DNA of 64,000 nucleotides from Buddleja alternifolia (GCA_019426215.1 CM033406.1:6587001-6651000), one strand, 5' to 3'. Shown: positions 11,049 to 23,039, counted from the stretch's first letter. Program-made: numbers and translations. The notes: generated by a model not told the origin, from the sequence alone.

Positions 11049-11967
11049 AAATCAAAAACTTGTCAATCTCAGAAAAAATATGCCTAATTAAACTCAAATT
11101 TGAAAATTAGAAGGAAACTAGTAAAAATCTCTGACTTGATCCTTAAAAAATTGAATAACATATTGAAGAACAAAAAAGATTGTACACAAGATGTATCTTG
11201 AATCTTTCACCTTGTAATAATATGGTATTGATAGATGTCTTGCTGCACTCAGATTCTAAAACTATATTCATCTCGTTTTTTATTTGACATGCACACCTCA
11301 GAGAGTAAAATCCATGTCACACTTATATTTGCTAAAAATATGCCCCGTTCAAGACAGGCGTTGGATTTGTTTATGTTATGAAATTGGCAAAGAATGACTT
11401 CGGATTAAATATTTTCTGCTCAAATACCAACCGTGCCTTTAACTAGCAACTGGGCGGCAAGTGAATTTTAGACTAAAATTGCATAAATTCGTACATACAA
11501 GATTAAATTTGTCACGCAGATACATAAAGAACCAAATTCGTTAAATGAAGTATATTTAAAGGATATGTATGACTGTATCCTTTTTTTTTTTTTTTTTTGG
11601 TATATATCAGGGTTTCCCCCAGTCGGACGCCGGAGACTATTTCTCTTCAAAGCTTAAAAATCACCGAAGTGGGTTTTGTCTCTCCTAACAAAGCCTTATG
11701 TTGTAGTTAAAGGACTATTTTTGTCACGTAACGTAACTATAGTTACTGGATTAAAAATAAAATTTTGCCCATCCATACAGACACCCCACGTCATCACAAA
11801 CTTTGCAAATTAAGCATGCTTTGAATGGGTTGTTCTAGTTGGTGTAAAAGTTAAGCCTCCGTATAATTATGTTTTTTGAGTTAAATTTTGAGTTTTTTTT
11901 TAAATGTGTATTATAGAAATTCGTGTGAAAATATTGACTTTTATTATTTGTTTGAATGTGTTTTTAG

Positions 11968-13928
11968 AAACTCGTTGGCAACAACGAATTGATGTTTTGG
12001 AAGCCCCTAACTCGCGTCAGCCACATGAAGATGACGCGATTTCTTTGAAAGATAGCAGCCCAGAACCAGGTTATAAGATGCTTCATGAGGTAAAAATTTG
12101 ACCTTGTTTATTAATTGACTCTCTATTTCTGTAAATCATACAAAACTTTCTAATATAATGTTGTATATATATATATGTATATATATATGTGTGTGTAGAG
12201 TATCACTCCATGTCAATTAGCACTTTCATCACCATCATATCGTGTGGTGGCTAAAGGACAGCTATACAATCAACCGGTGACTGATAGAACACTTCACAAC
12301 TGTCCATTAACCACCAACAATGTGAAAGTGCGCATTGACATTGCAGTTGAGGCGAATTATACACTCCTACCCGTCCCTCTCAATGATGAAATGTTCACCA
12401 TTTCTAATGGTTTGGGTACCTTTGTTGCTTAGCCAACGAGTCTTGTCATTGTCACTGATGCACCGGTATGTAATTAATAGCTAGTCATTAATAAATTATA
12501 ACAATTTGTTTGAGGTTACTAAATATACTTTGATGTGTAAGATTCATTTTTTATTTTCTTGCTTAAACAGTCTCTTGGACCATCCAAATCATTTGGAAAC
12601 CGTAAGTCAGGGACGTCGAAGCGGTCAGCTGTTAAAGGAAAATCTCCAGTGGCCGAGCCTGCAGATGAAGTAGACATATGTGCAGACCTTCAACTAGATG
12701 GACTCCCTAATGACCTTGTATTTCTGGGAAAGTACATGAAGATGATGAAGATTGGTGCCCAGATCAATATATACATGGGCGAATCCATTATGAATTTGTC
12801 ATTCCCAGAGTTCATTGGAAAGGAGGAGATCTGTCACCTTCTGCGTAGAAAAGAGATACGAGCCTCTATCATTACAGCGTACATAAAGTAAGGTTTTTAA
12901 TTATTTTATTACATCTGAACTACGATTATTTTTGTTACTCGAAATTCATTTTTTATGCTCAATTTAGGTGTTTGTGGTTTAACTATGTGATCCCCGAAGG
13001 GAAAATTGCAAGTTTCGGGTTCCTTAGCCCACATTCCATATCTGCTCAAACAAGCCAGCAAATTCAACAAGTGCAGTACATAGCAGGTGCTATGATACAG
13101 AGTGCACAACCGAATAAGTTATTTCTTGCACCTTACAACACCGGGTGAGCTACTAAAGACTCGACTTTAATTTGTAAAACTAGCTACGCAAAACAAATTT
13201 TTAACTTATCTATTGAATGCTTTGTAGGGGTCATTGGTTGTTGCTTGCAATTGATCCATTTCAAGAGATTGTTTACTATCTGGATTCTGTGCATGGTGAG
13301 CCGCAATACCGAGATGATATGATGCTAAAAATCAATCAGTAAGTTTTTCATTCAATCAATGTATCCAGTATATTTAATTTTTTTTTTAAACTGTATTTAT
13401 TTCACATAATTGCTTGTTTTTAACATATTTTCTTGTTTTTTATATTTTTTTATAGAGCTGTGCACATATTTCGTGCAAATTGCAACAACTAATCCAGGAA
13501 ATCCAAGAACTCGGTCTGTCAATGGTTTACCATAAAGGTTAGCGTTTTCTAGTTTCAGGAGATTATATATTCGTATAGAAGTTAGTGTTCTAATACAACG
13601 TAACTTTGATTGCTTTTGTAGTGCCCCCGGCAGACCAACGAGGTGGACTGTAGCTATTTCGTTATGAGATTCATGAAAGATATTATTAGCCACGGACAAT
13701 CTATAATCCCTATAGCGGTATACATAATCCAAATATATACTTAATTCTATTCCTTTTGAAATTATTAAACCTTTGGTAGGTAATTGAAACGTCATTGCAG
13801 TTTGCAATTAATCTCTATATATATATGTCTTGCAGTACTTTCATGATTCTCAATCCTTCTATACTCAAGAGCAAATTGATGAAGTACGCTGCGAAGTTGC
13901 ACGTTACATTTTATTAGCAGCTCCTTAG
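11968..13928 (+). pseudogene. CACTA-associated Ulp1-like (C48) protease gene, broken
   Basis: Predicted exons are 11968-12089, 12199-12465, 12571-12887, 12968-13144, 13228-13338, 13456-13537, 13622-13717 and 13836-13928, all with GT-AG borders and compatible phases. The middle (exon 2) resembles the domain of unknown function that precedes the protease in plant CACTA second genes. The C-terminal part is an Ulp1/C48 cysteine protease: GGHWLLLAID (catalytic His), YYLDS (Asp), CPRQTN (Gln) and EVDCSYF (Cys) are all present. Two in-frame stops break it, TAG at 12430 (where Trp is expected) and TAA at 13490. No 5' exons and no CACTA transposase were found upstream. The polarity points to the element end at 14518, about 600 bases downstream, which fits the usual position of this gene. 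Confidence 0.8.
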
Positions 13929-14230
13929 AAATTAGGTAATGTAGTTTTTGTACATTGTGACTTGTTGTAAATTGAGATTTGATTTATTGTATTTCGGAAG
14001 GTCATTAGTAATTTAATTAGTTGATTGTACATTTTGTTGGAGATTATAACATTTTATTGTTGGAGGAAAGAGATGGTAATATTGAAGTTTGGGGTGGTGT
14101 TTGTTTATGTTGAATATGTTTTGTTGTTAGTTGAAATTTGTTGGTTGGTTTATTGCATATTACTGTACAGGAATATTATCATAATAGGGCAATAAACAAT
14201 AAAAAAAAAGAAAAAAAAAGTTTGTACCAT

Positions 14231-14518
14231 GACAGCGGTTCTTCCGGAACCGCTGTCACAGTGGGTACCTGTGACAGCGGTTTGGGCCAAAACCGCTGTC
14301 ATAGGTTCGAACTTTTTTATTTTTTTTTTGGTTTTTCGACAGCGATTTCTTGAAAACCGCTGTCATAGGGTGACCCTATGACATCAGTTTTCTGAAAACT
14401 GCTATCACAGGGTCATCTATTACAACGGTTAAAAACCGTTGTAATAGGTCCACCCATATAACAGCAGTACCTATGACAGCGGTTAAAACCGCTGTCATAG
14501 GTCATTTCTGTAGCAGTG
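14231..14518 (+). mobile_element. CACTA transposon right terminus with subterminal palindromes
   Basis: At least six imperfect palindromes built on TGACAGCGGTTTT / AAAACCGCTGTCA (for example 14231-14261, 14270-14303 and 14472-14502) lead to the end GAAATGAC-type TIR, which on the minus strand reads CACTGCTACAGAAATGAC and ends at 14518. Subterminal repeats of this kind bind CACTA DNA-binding proteins in known systems. The three bases after the end are TTT. No matching left TIR was found, so the element appears truncated on its left side. Confidence 0.75.
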
Positions 14519-16135
14519 TTTGGAGCTAATTTCTTTTGAAGAACAGCAAACACATTTCCCCCCACATGCACCTTCTCGTTACCATTGAGCTTTTTCTTAG
14601 TCGTGCATAATTCCTTGAGGAATTTTGCATAACGAGGTACTTGCTTGATGACATCGAGAAGTGGGATATTTACCTCGACTTTCCTGAAGGTCTCTAATAT
14701 CCCTCTTTCTTGCTCTTCTTTCTTAGATTTTGCAAACCTACTAGGGAACGGAGGAGGTATCACCAATGACTTAGGCTGCTCCTTTCGCACTTCAGTGGGG
14801 TTAGACACTTCGGTTTTTTTCTCCAACTCGTTTTCTATCACATTTGGAAACCAATTCGGGTTCTTTGAGTTCTTTCCCACTTCTTAAGGTAATTGCACTA
14901 GCATTCTGTCTCGGATTTACCACAGGCTGAGATGGTAGTTTACTCGAGCTTTGGGAAACCAACCCATTCACAGTTGTGGTTAACCGACTCATTTGACTCT
15001 CCAGATGTTGTATACTAGTCCTTGTCTCTTGTTGAAATTGTTGTGTGTTAGTTGCTAATTGTTTAACAATTTCTTCAATAGACATACCTTGTGGGTTGGA
15101 GGATGGCTGAGGTGGTTGTGCTTGTTGTCTGGATTGATATGAATGTTGGAATCCAGTAGACCGTGGACTATAACTCAAATTAGGATGATCCGTCCACCAG
15201 GCATTGTTGGTATTGGAGAACGGATCATACTTTCTCTGTGGAGCCCCCGTAAATCCAACAGCATTGGCTTGTTTGTGTGGATCCTCTTGAAGTGTAGGAC
15301 ACACCTCAGTAGTATGACTGGGATTGAAACAGACACCACATGCTTTCACTTGCTATGTATTGCCTACTACCAATTTTTGCACCAGAGAGGTCAAATCATC
15401 CAAATGTTGGTCCATTGATGCCAAATTCACCTCATTCACCCCTTTTTGTACAGTATCTTGTCGAGTGCTGAATTGTTGGGTGTTGGCAGCCATGTTGGAG
15501 ATCAAATTTTTTGCTTCTGTGGGAGTTTTGTGTACCAGTGCGCCTCCACTCGCAGCATCTATCATATTTCTCTCCATTGTTAATAAACCTTCATAGAAAT
15601 ACTAGATTAGAAGCTGTTCAGGAATTTGGTGTTGTGGGCAGCTGGCTACTAGTTGTTTAAACCGCTCCTAGTACTCGTACAACGATTCTCCACTGATTTG
15701 CCTAATTCCGCATATCATGTTCGCAACTCGTGAGGCGGGAAAGAATCTCTCCAAGAATTGTTTCTTCATTTCGGTCCATGTCTGGATTGAACCAGAGGGT
15801 AGATAATAGAGCCAATCCTTAGCTCTGTCAACTAGTGAATATGGAAAAGCTCTCAGTTTGATTTGGTCTTCAGTGACATTCCTTGGTTTTATCGTTGAGC
15901 AGACCACATGGAATTCTTTCAAGTGTTTGTGGGGATCTTCTCCTGCAAGACCACGAAAAGTAGAAAGTAAGTGAATAAAACCAAATTTTAATTCAAAATC
16001 TACCTTAAGGGTGGGATATTGAATGCAAAGAGGTTGTTGGTTCATGTTTGGCATGGCTAACTCTCTTAAAGTTCTCTCGTTGGCGTTGGCCATGACTTCT
16101 AGTTCTTCTTCTGAATCACTGGATGTATCACTCAA
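14519..16135 (-). pseudogene. Athila-type gag, broken
   Basis: From the ATG at 16135 the frame gives the acidic N-terminus and the retrotransposon gag domain (GLAGEDPHKHLKEF and the RAKDWLYYLP region, 16135-15670). The frame is then cut by TAG at about 15668, another TAG near 15603 and a third near 15351. The segment 15350-14800 includes a short zinc-knuckle-like CGVCFNPSHTTEVCP. A frameshift near 14880 moves the reading to 14880-14519, where the typical gypsy sequence NIPLLDVIKQVPRYAKFLK is found. It is non-functional and truncated by the neighbouring CACTA end. Confidence 0.8.
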
Positions 16136-16331
16136 TTCCTAAGTTAAGTTTAGTCCGGGAGATAAAGTAGACGGGAATCCTTGAACACGTTGCTTGGCTT
16201 CTTTTCGTAGTCGGCGAGCTGTTTTCTCAATTTCAGGATCGTATTGAAGTTCACCTGTACGAAGAGATCGAGGCATAAAACTGACCAAGCAACAAAAAAT
16301 AATTCTATAATGAGAAATAAATATAAAAGCA

Positions 16332-16353
16332 CCGATCCCCGGCAACGGCGCCA
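16332..16353 (-). other. Primer-binding site for tRNA-Asp
   Basis: The minus strand reads TGGCGCCGTTGCCGGGGA, the standard Athila/Tat primer site complementary to the 3' end of tRNA-Asp. It lies 5 bases inside the LTR boundary at 16359. Confidence 0.9.
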
Positions 16354-16941
16354 AAATTTGTTAGGTGTCGAACCTACAAAAATAATTCCTACTCCTAAAT
16401 TTGTAGATAGTGATGAGCAGGGTCGAATCCACTGGGATTGGTTCAGATTATTTCTCAAATTACTAAAATTAAAATAAAAGGGGGGATTTTTAATAATCGA
16501 TTAAACTAAAAATTTAAAGTAAATAACTAAAATTATTAAAATCAGGAGATGCAAAATTAATCAAATAGAAGAAATCAATATGTGGTGAGATTCTAGCCTA
16601 AGGAATTTTATCCGTTTTAATTCTATAATTTGATCATCGATGCAAAGATAATTCGATATTCTTGAATAAATTGGCTATAGCCGTTAACAAGCTCTAACAA
16701 CCTCGTTTCTCCTTATTTTATCGATAATCAAAACAAGCTCTTAAGATTTAATTCAATAATAGCTTTAAGAATTAGAGAAACACCAATTCTAATTAACAAA
16801 CTCACAAGCTCGGTTCATTTAAATTAGATTACATATTTCCATAATAACAATAAAAAACTTGTCCATAATCAATGTTATTAATTGCTACTAATATTAGAAT
16901 TGACCAAACAATTACGGATTTGAGATTCTAATTAGCTTTAT

Positions 16942-17174
16942 ATCACTCCAATAATTAAATAACCGGTCGAATTACCCAATTAATTGAAACAATAATATCA
17001 TCACTCCAATAATTAAATAACCGGTCGAATTACCCAATTAATTGAAACAATAATATCATCACTCCAATAATTAAATAACCGGTCGAATTACCCAATTAAT
17101 TGAAACAATAATATCATCACTCCAATAATTAAATAACCGGTCGAATTACCCAATTAATTGAAACAATAATATCA
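16942..17174. repeat. 58-base tandem repeat, four copies
   Basis: The period is 58 bases, shown by CCGGTCGAATTACCCAATTA at 16963, 17021, 17079 and 17137. The copies look identical by eye, so the expansion is recent compared with the degraded gag next to it. Confidence 0.95.
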
Positions 17175-17664
17175 ACTAGCATAAAGAATACGTAAATATT
17201 CAATAATAATGAAGTAATAAGAATAAATTAGATCTCACAAATTTTGTAAAATTAAAACTTCAAATATCCTTGGCTAGAACTTGAGTTTTTAGCAATACAT
17301 CTTCAATGGAACAAAACGCAGAATTTTTCTTTTTTTTTCTTGAAAATAACGTGTAGTATGGAGTATGTGTAGGAGAGAGAATAAAATTCCAGCAATAACT
17401 AATTATCTAAGTCTAGTCAAAAGACTTCTAACTAAATAAAACTCTAATTCTAATGAGATAAGGAAAATACTAATAAAACTCCTAAAAAATAGGAAAGCTC
17501 CTAAAAAATAGGATTTCTCCTCCTCTTCTTATGTAAAAAACGTGTCTTCCATCCTTTCTTCTTTTTCTCCATCTTTTTCTTCATTTTTCTTCTTTTATGA
17601 ACTCTCACCTATCAAAATAGAAAATCATAATAAATATCTATTATTTAAACTCAAATACTAATAA

Positions 17665-18478
17665 GAGAAAATAGCAAATACCCCCCAAACTATTAGGTGA
17701 TGTGCATTTTGCCCCCCAACTACTAAAAGTTGCACTCAACACCCTAAACTATCATATATGTGCACTTTGCCCCCTCGGTCAGCTTCGGGCAGCACACAGG
17801 GGGCAAAGTGCTACAAACCACATAGGTGAGGGGGCAAAGTGCTACAAACCGCATAGGTGAGGGGGCAAAGCGCACATCACCTGACTTTTTATTTTTTGAA
17901 ATTTTTAATAATTTTTTTATTTTTTAAATTTTTTATTTTTATCCTTTTTTTCATTTTTTTTTATTTTCATGTTTCCGAATTTTTGAAGTGTCTTTTTTGT
18001 TTTAAGAAAATTATGAATATTTGAATTTATACTTCTTTTCATTGTTTTCTTATTTATTTTCATGTTTTATTTTTATTTTTCTTATTTTCATATTTGAAAA
18101 TTATTTATTTCAAACCTAGAAATAATATTTCAATAAAAATCCAAATAAATCCCAATATGCATGATTTAAATTGAACGATGAATGGATAAAAAATTTCCCG
18201 AATCTGACCGAGAGGGGTTAAGTTAATATTAAGAATATTTGAATTTTAAAAAAAAAAGAGAAAATAGCAGATACCCCCCCAACCTACGAGGTGATGTGCG
18301 TTTTGCCCCCTCACCTATGCGGTTTGTAGCACTTTGCCCCTTGTGTGCTGCCCGAAGCTGACCGAGGGGGCAAAGTGCACATATATGATAGTTTAGGGTG
18401 TTGAGTGCAACTTTTAATAGTTTGGGGGGTAAAGTGCACATCACCTAATAGTTTTGGGGGGCTATATACTATTTTCTC
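17665..18478. mobile_element. Mutator-like foldback MITE with 9-bp target duplication
   Basis: 814 bases bounded by GAGAAAATAG (17665) and CTATTTTCTC (to 18478). The flanking 9 bases TACTAATAA are identical at 17656-17664 and 18479-18487. The inverted arms are about 210 bases, rich in GGGGGCAAAGTG-type sequence, and the left arm carries an extra tandem copy of a roughly 35-base unit (GGGGGCAAAGTGCTACAAAC...). The centre is AT-rich. It encodes nothing. The 9-bp duplication and long arms fit the Mutator superfamily. Confidence 0.9.
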
Positions 18479-18536
18479 TACTAATAAAAAGAATAAAGGA
18501 ATTATATGAAAAATATGCATAAAATGCATACTAACA

Positions 18537-18833
18537 CCGTTTAAGTTACTCAAAAAATTAAAAAAATAATAAGAAGAAAATCTATCCACAACGGCTGCCA
18601 ATAGCCGTTCAAGTTACTCAAAAAATTAAAAAATTAATAAGAAGAAAATCTATCCACAACAGCTTATGAAAGCCGATTTCGATGTCCAGTATAAGCCAAC
18701 AGCTTATCATGAGCCGGTGTCAAAGTCGGTTGTATGACAACGGCTTGTAAAGCCGTTTGTACTAGCTCTTTCTACATCGACTATATACCCGTTGTAGATG
18801 TTGGGGTGCCAAATATCTATTTTTCTTATAGTG
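18537..18833. mobile_element. CACTA-type right terminus, remnant
   Basis: The segment ends in ATTTTTCTTATAGTG, on the minus strand CACTATAAGAAAAAT, a typical CACTA TIR; the next three bases are AAT. Subterminal sequence has palindrome-like CGGCTTGTAAAGCCG and AACAGCTTATGAAAGCC motifs. A 68-base unit starting at CCGTT(T/C)AAGTTACTC is tandemly duplicated (18537 and 18605). The left part is cut off by the Athila LTR. Confidence 0.6.
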
Positions 18834-19654
18834 AATTGACATGACTAAACTTGTAAATGCATATCAGAGAATTGCAAATAAACCGCACAAAATTCCAAAA
18901 AGGGCATCTAATATGGGTTTAATATTCCCAAACCCTAAACCCTCTTATAAATGTCCACTTAGCATTGGGTTCCAACTGGTAAAACAATAACTTTACTCTG
19001 CAATCCATGGACAGCCGAATCCTAAGTTTTAACAGTGAAATCCTCAATTCATCAGAAATAGTAAAAGAATCATACAATGAAATTCTCGAAAGCCCACTTA
19101 AATAATATTGATTCACAAGGATTACTCAAAGTAGAAAGCCCAACTACCATTAAACTTGGGCCAGAATTAGAACCATCATTATTTCACACTCCAAAATGAA
19201 ATATGACTAGTTATAATGCCAAAGCATTTCTCATGTTGCCAGAGCAATTTATTTTTGTTTCAATCTCTATTGTCGTTTATATCATTTCTTTTTGTAATGG
19301 AAGATTCCAGCTCTAGATCTTCTTCCTCGCCGCATTTACCACTGCTCAATTATTGCGGAATAATTGCAAAATAATTAGTACCGTAATTATAAAAGGGTGG
19401 TAAAATTGATCTTATATTCTGTTGCACTAGCAAAATCGATTTTGTAGCTATTGAGAAAATAAATTTACCAGAATTTTTCAGGTGGTCAAAATGACATATA
19501 ACCCTATGAATTTGTGGTTTTTCTAATTATTATTTTCCGATCAAATTGTTCATGTACTTACATGAACTGAACGAGTGTGCCGAATAAGATAAAAGATGCC
19601 ACTTTGAATGCCAAATACCAAATTGAATGGAAGTATTAGTTTTTATATTGAAAA
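18834..19654. other. Intergenic DNA, no gene recognised
   Basis: AT-rich sequence. The frame at 18919-19116 (minus) has no domain. A single CCCTAAACCCT near 18943 is too short to count as telomeric sequence. Confidence 0.6.
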
Positions 19655-20081
19655 TGTTGGAAATAAGATTCAGGTCATGGGTCGCTCATGAGGGCTTGAC
19701 CCTACCCATATTTATTTTGAAATATGGAAATGGAGGGTGTGATTTTTTAGGAAAAAACCACCTCAAACTTCCCTATTATTATCTCCAAAGTTAGTCATAA
19801 AATGAGATTAAAAAAGAATGACAAAAGAAGAGACAATTCGCAGCACACTTTAAGGGAAAAATACAAAGACAAAAGTGTCATTTTGGTGTAATATTGGCAA
19901 AAGAAATTCACCATTTGAAGTACTTGGATCGTGGAAAGCATCTCTCTCCCCATTACTGAGATTGCCAATGTTTTGGAGCATCCAAACTGTGTGGAAGAAG
20001 TGTGAAACAACCGGTGAAGATCCGCATTTAGTAAGTATTTATTTGTTGAAATCGCATGTGTTATATGATTAATTTCCGTCA
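19655..20081 (+). mobile_element. Short LTR followed by a tRNA-iMet primer site
   Basis: Bounded by TGTTGGAAAT (19655) and ATTTCCGTCA (20081), an inverted pair with two mismatches. It is directly followed by a primer-binding site, which fixes it as a 5' LTR, 427 bases long. No matching 3' LTR was seen downstream. Confidence 0.65.
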
Positions 20082-20082
20082 T

Positions 20083-20094
20083 TGGTATCAGAGC
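20083..20094 (+). other. Primer-binding site for tRNA-iMet
   Basis: TGGTATCAGAGC, complementary to the 3' end of plant initiator tRNA-Met, one base after the LTR end. Confidence 0.85.
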
Positions 20095-23039
20095 GAGTTT
20101 GGTTGTATTGTAGACTTGCTTTAACACGAAAATGTGATGATTTTATGCTTTACCATGCTTCTCGTTTATGCATGAAATATGGCTTCATAAATGGTGGATT
20201 TATGATATGTTCATATTATTCCTTAATTTTCGAACATAGTATGCTTACATCATATATAAATGTTGTATGAAGTCATATGAGACCATGCTAAACATTCCAA
20301 GAGAAATTGAATTTTTATCGTGATTTTTTTCAGTAATTTTAGAGGCAATTTTGAATCACTTTTTGTTGTGATTAGTACAAAACTTTTATATGGTTAAAAT
20401 TCTTGTGTCAAGGGATTTCCAACCATATATCGCATGTTCAAAACGGATAAATATGAGAGAGATATAGCCTCTCAAGGTTGTGGTCGCGAAATTACATTTC
20501 TAAAAATTTTGGAAAACTGTTAAGGAAGACAATGAACCGTACCCGAGAGACCCGTCCCAGTCGTGCCTCTGCTGCGTGTATCACACGCTCCTACCTACTG
20601 TACTCGGATAATGAAATGGACACCATCGTTGGACTTGCCATAGTTGAAAAAGGAAGGGGGGTAGTTGCCAAAATTTGGGAGTCAGAAAAAGAAGGGAAGG
20701 CGGCGCGTGCGGCCCTTTCCAAGGGCTGTTTTTCAGCCTGAAAATTTCTATGTGCTCAGAAAATGATTTCAGATTTTTCTGATATTTAAAATAATTTTTT
20801 TTGGAGATCAAAAGTATTTTTCCTCTATTTTATGATATAAAAAACAATGAAAAATCATAGAAAAATATTGCGCCCCGAGCATTCTTTGTGTGAACACTTT
20901 AATCTAATGAAAGTGAAGTACAAGGAGCTACTTTATTTGGGTCATTATTTTGGTGGTCCAGACCGAGAGAGAGAATTATGGAGAAATTCTCTAACTGGGT
21001 TTTGGAGAAGCGAATTCACTAGAATTTACACTGAAAATAAAGACAGAGGACTGCGTTTCTTCAAGTCTTTATTAATTACAGTGTGGAAGAAAAGAGAGCT
21101 AGAATTCAAGACGAGGAAGCTTTTATCTTCGAGGATGAATAATGGTCCTCATCGTTTAATGAAATTCTCTCCTAGAGATAGGCTCTCGAATGAGATGGTT
21201 AACATGGTATCTCGTATGTATAGAAAGATCTAGAACTCGTTATGTTAGTGAAGCATATGTAAATATGTTTTTCTACTTTGTGAAGTTATTTCTTGTAGCA
21301 TGTACATATGTTTATGATACATATATATGTTGTTTTCTTTAAGATGTCATTGAGATTTGGCGATGTACATATACATGCTACATGTATTCTCTTGTGTAAC
21401 ATGATATGTTACTTATCATGAAATTAAGTGGGAGTTCTAAGGCAAGTTCAAGATACACTCACCTAGAACTTTATGAGATTTTATACTTGGAAATTAAATT
21501 CGTGAAAGTAAACATTTTGACACGGATGATGATTGGGCACTACGCGACATTTCAAATCTGTGCGTCATGATGAATTATCATAAGTTTTAATTTGCTTAGT
21601 ACGAAATTAATGTTGTATAGATGGGCATGTGTATGATATCTCTAGTATGTCCATGGCAATCAAAATCTCTTATGAGTATTGAGATTTGTAGAATAATACC
21701 AGATGAGAACTAATTAGTAGAAATTGTGACACATCGTGTCATGATATTTTAGAATATATAAAATTGAATTAGATGCTCTAGAGGGTAGTAACCAAGTCGT
21801 GTAAAATTTATAGTGAGTCTTCCTACTCAATAATGAAAAGATCAATAAGTTTGCCATAAGTGAAAATGAATGTCCACTACTTATGATATCTTGGTGAACT
21901 TTATAGTCTATGATCTCATATGCAAATGAGAAATCATACTATTGATCTGTAAGTGTACCAAATGAGTAATACATCTGTAAAATTGAACTAAATTGGAATT
22001 GTTGTCTTTAGTATTTGATAATTACAATTATACCCTGAATAAAGAGAAAAGTGAGTCGCTTTTAAGGGTAATTCCAAATACTATTAGAAATTAAAGTTAA
22101 CAAACAACGACTTCTCTTATGAGAAGTGAGTTCAAGTTTTGTACAATCTCTTTCTAATAATGAAGGCATCTAAAGGTCAAGTATTTTATTTGTGAAAAGA
22201 TTTTCATAGTCGATGTTAGCCATTTTGTGTTTTGTACATAAAGGGCTTATTTGCTTTTATGATAATGACTTGGAACTTTGCATCTGGTCTACTTTTGAAG
22301 AGAGCTTGAGATTCTTAAAATAAATGAGATTATAACAAAGGAAAAATCATGAAAGAGATATTGGATGAATCTAGGGAGAACAAACTTAACCACTAATGTG
22401 AATAGAAGTGGACTAAAGGTAAAAGTGTTATATTGACATACGGTTGGTCCTTTTACTCGTGTTTGCATTGAGTTGAAAATATAGTACTTATAGACGCTGG
22501 TATAGTACATTTTACACATTAAACACTAAGTTGATAAATCTTATTCTATGCGGATTTAGGTTTATGGTTACGTAAAATCAAGAAGTGTCTGAAATTCTAT
22601 AAGATCATTGGAACCTGATCTTTTGAGTTGTTCTTCTAAGATTGTATTATTCGTTTTCTTGGATTGAGTTTTTGACTTGGGTAGTATTTATAGAATAGAT
22701 ACATAAAGTGGTGCTAGATATTTTTCTTCTTGAATGGTTTGAGGGTAAATTGTGACCAAGACATAGTGATTATATGATCATAATCAATATGTGTTCATTA
22801 CGTAATGTGAACAACTATTTATGCACCTTTGCATGCTTGGTTAAGTCACAATGAACTAAGACACTAAGATAGTAAGAGAAACTCTCTAAATCTATCTTTC
22901 GTAGTTGGTTGTCAACGTGTAATAAGTCACACGTGACAATTCAGAGGCTAATAAGTTAATCTTTCATTGTAGTTAATTCAATTAGATTTCTATGATTTAA
23001 TTAATGTGAAGGTTGGGAGATGAACCTCGTATCCCATTG
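20095..23039. other. Retrotransposon-derived non-coding stretch
   Basis: Begins as the leader of the element with the 427-base LTR and includes a moderately GC-rich block at about 20530-20740. The frames 20478-20741 and 20847-21233 (plus) show no gag, protease or other domain. From about 21240 on the sequence is AT-rich and reads like degenerate LTR or leader DNA. No gene is supported. Confidence 0.5.

Larger units (their letters stand above)
7463..11967. other. Intergenic DNA, no gene recognised
   Basis: AT-rich sequence between SLX1 and the CACTA gene remnant. Its repeats and hairpin are listed separately. The frames at 8782-9051 (minus), 10649-10852 (plus) and 11468-11650 (minus) have no recognisable domain. 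A CACTACAAAAAT stretch near 8435 resembles a CACTA terminus but does not match the right end at 14518. Confidence 0.6.
14519..18536 (-). mobile_element. Truncated Athila-type Ty3/Gypsy element
   Basis: Reading on the minus strand: LTR (18536-16359), tRNA-Asp primer site, leader, broken gag, then an abrupt end at 14519 against the CACTA terminus, inside what would be the gag C-terminus. No protease, reverse transcriptase or integrase is present. The LTR ends TGTTAG and CTAACA are perfect inverted repeats. The 5 bases outside the LTR are CCGTT; the other target-site copy is lost. Confidence 0.8.
16359..18536 (-). mobile_element. 5' LTR of the Athila-type element
   Basis: Bounded by TGTTAG at 16359 and CTAACA at 18536. 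After removing the inserted foldback element and one target copy (823 bases) it is about 1355 bases. It contains an exact four-copy tandem array at 16942-17174. Minus-strand transcription would run toward 14519. Confidence 0.85.

Noticed and set aside
16942..17174. Four regularly spaced repeats resembling a CRISPR array
   Set aside because: The whole 58-base unit is repeated with no variable spacer, and it lies in a plant LTR.
18930..18955. Telomere-like CCCTAAACCCT
   Set aside because: Fewer than two repeat units; expected by chance in this amount of DNA.
20847..21233. 128-codon open frame downstream of a primer site, possible gag
   Set aside because: No gag, zinc knuckle or other Copia motif; the composition looks like random leader sequence.
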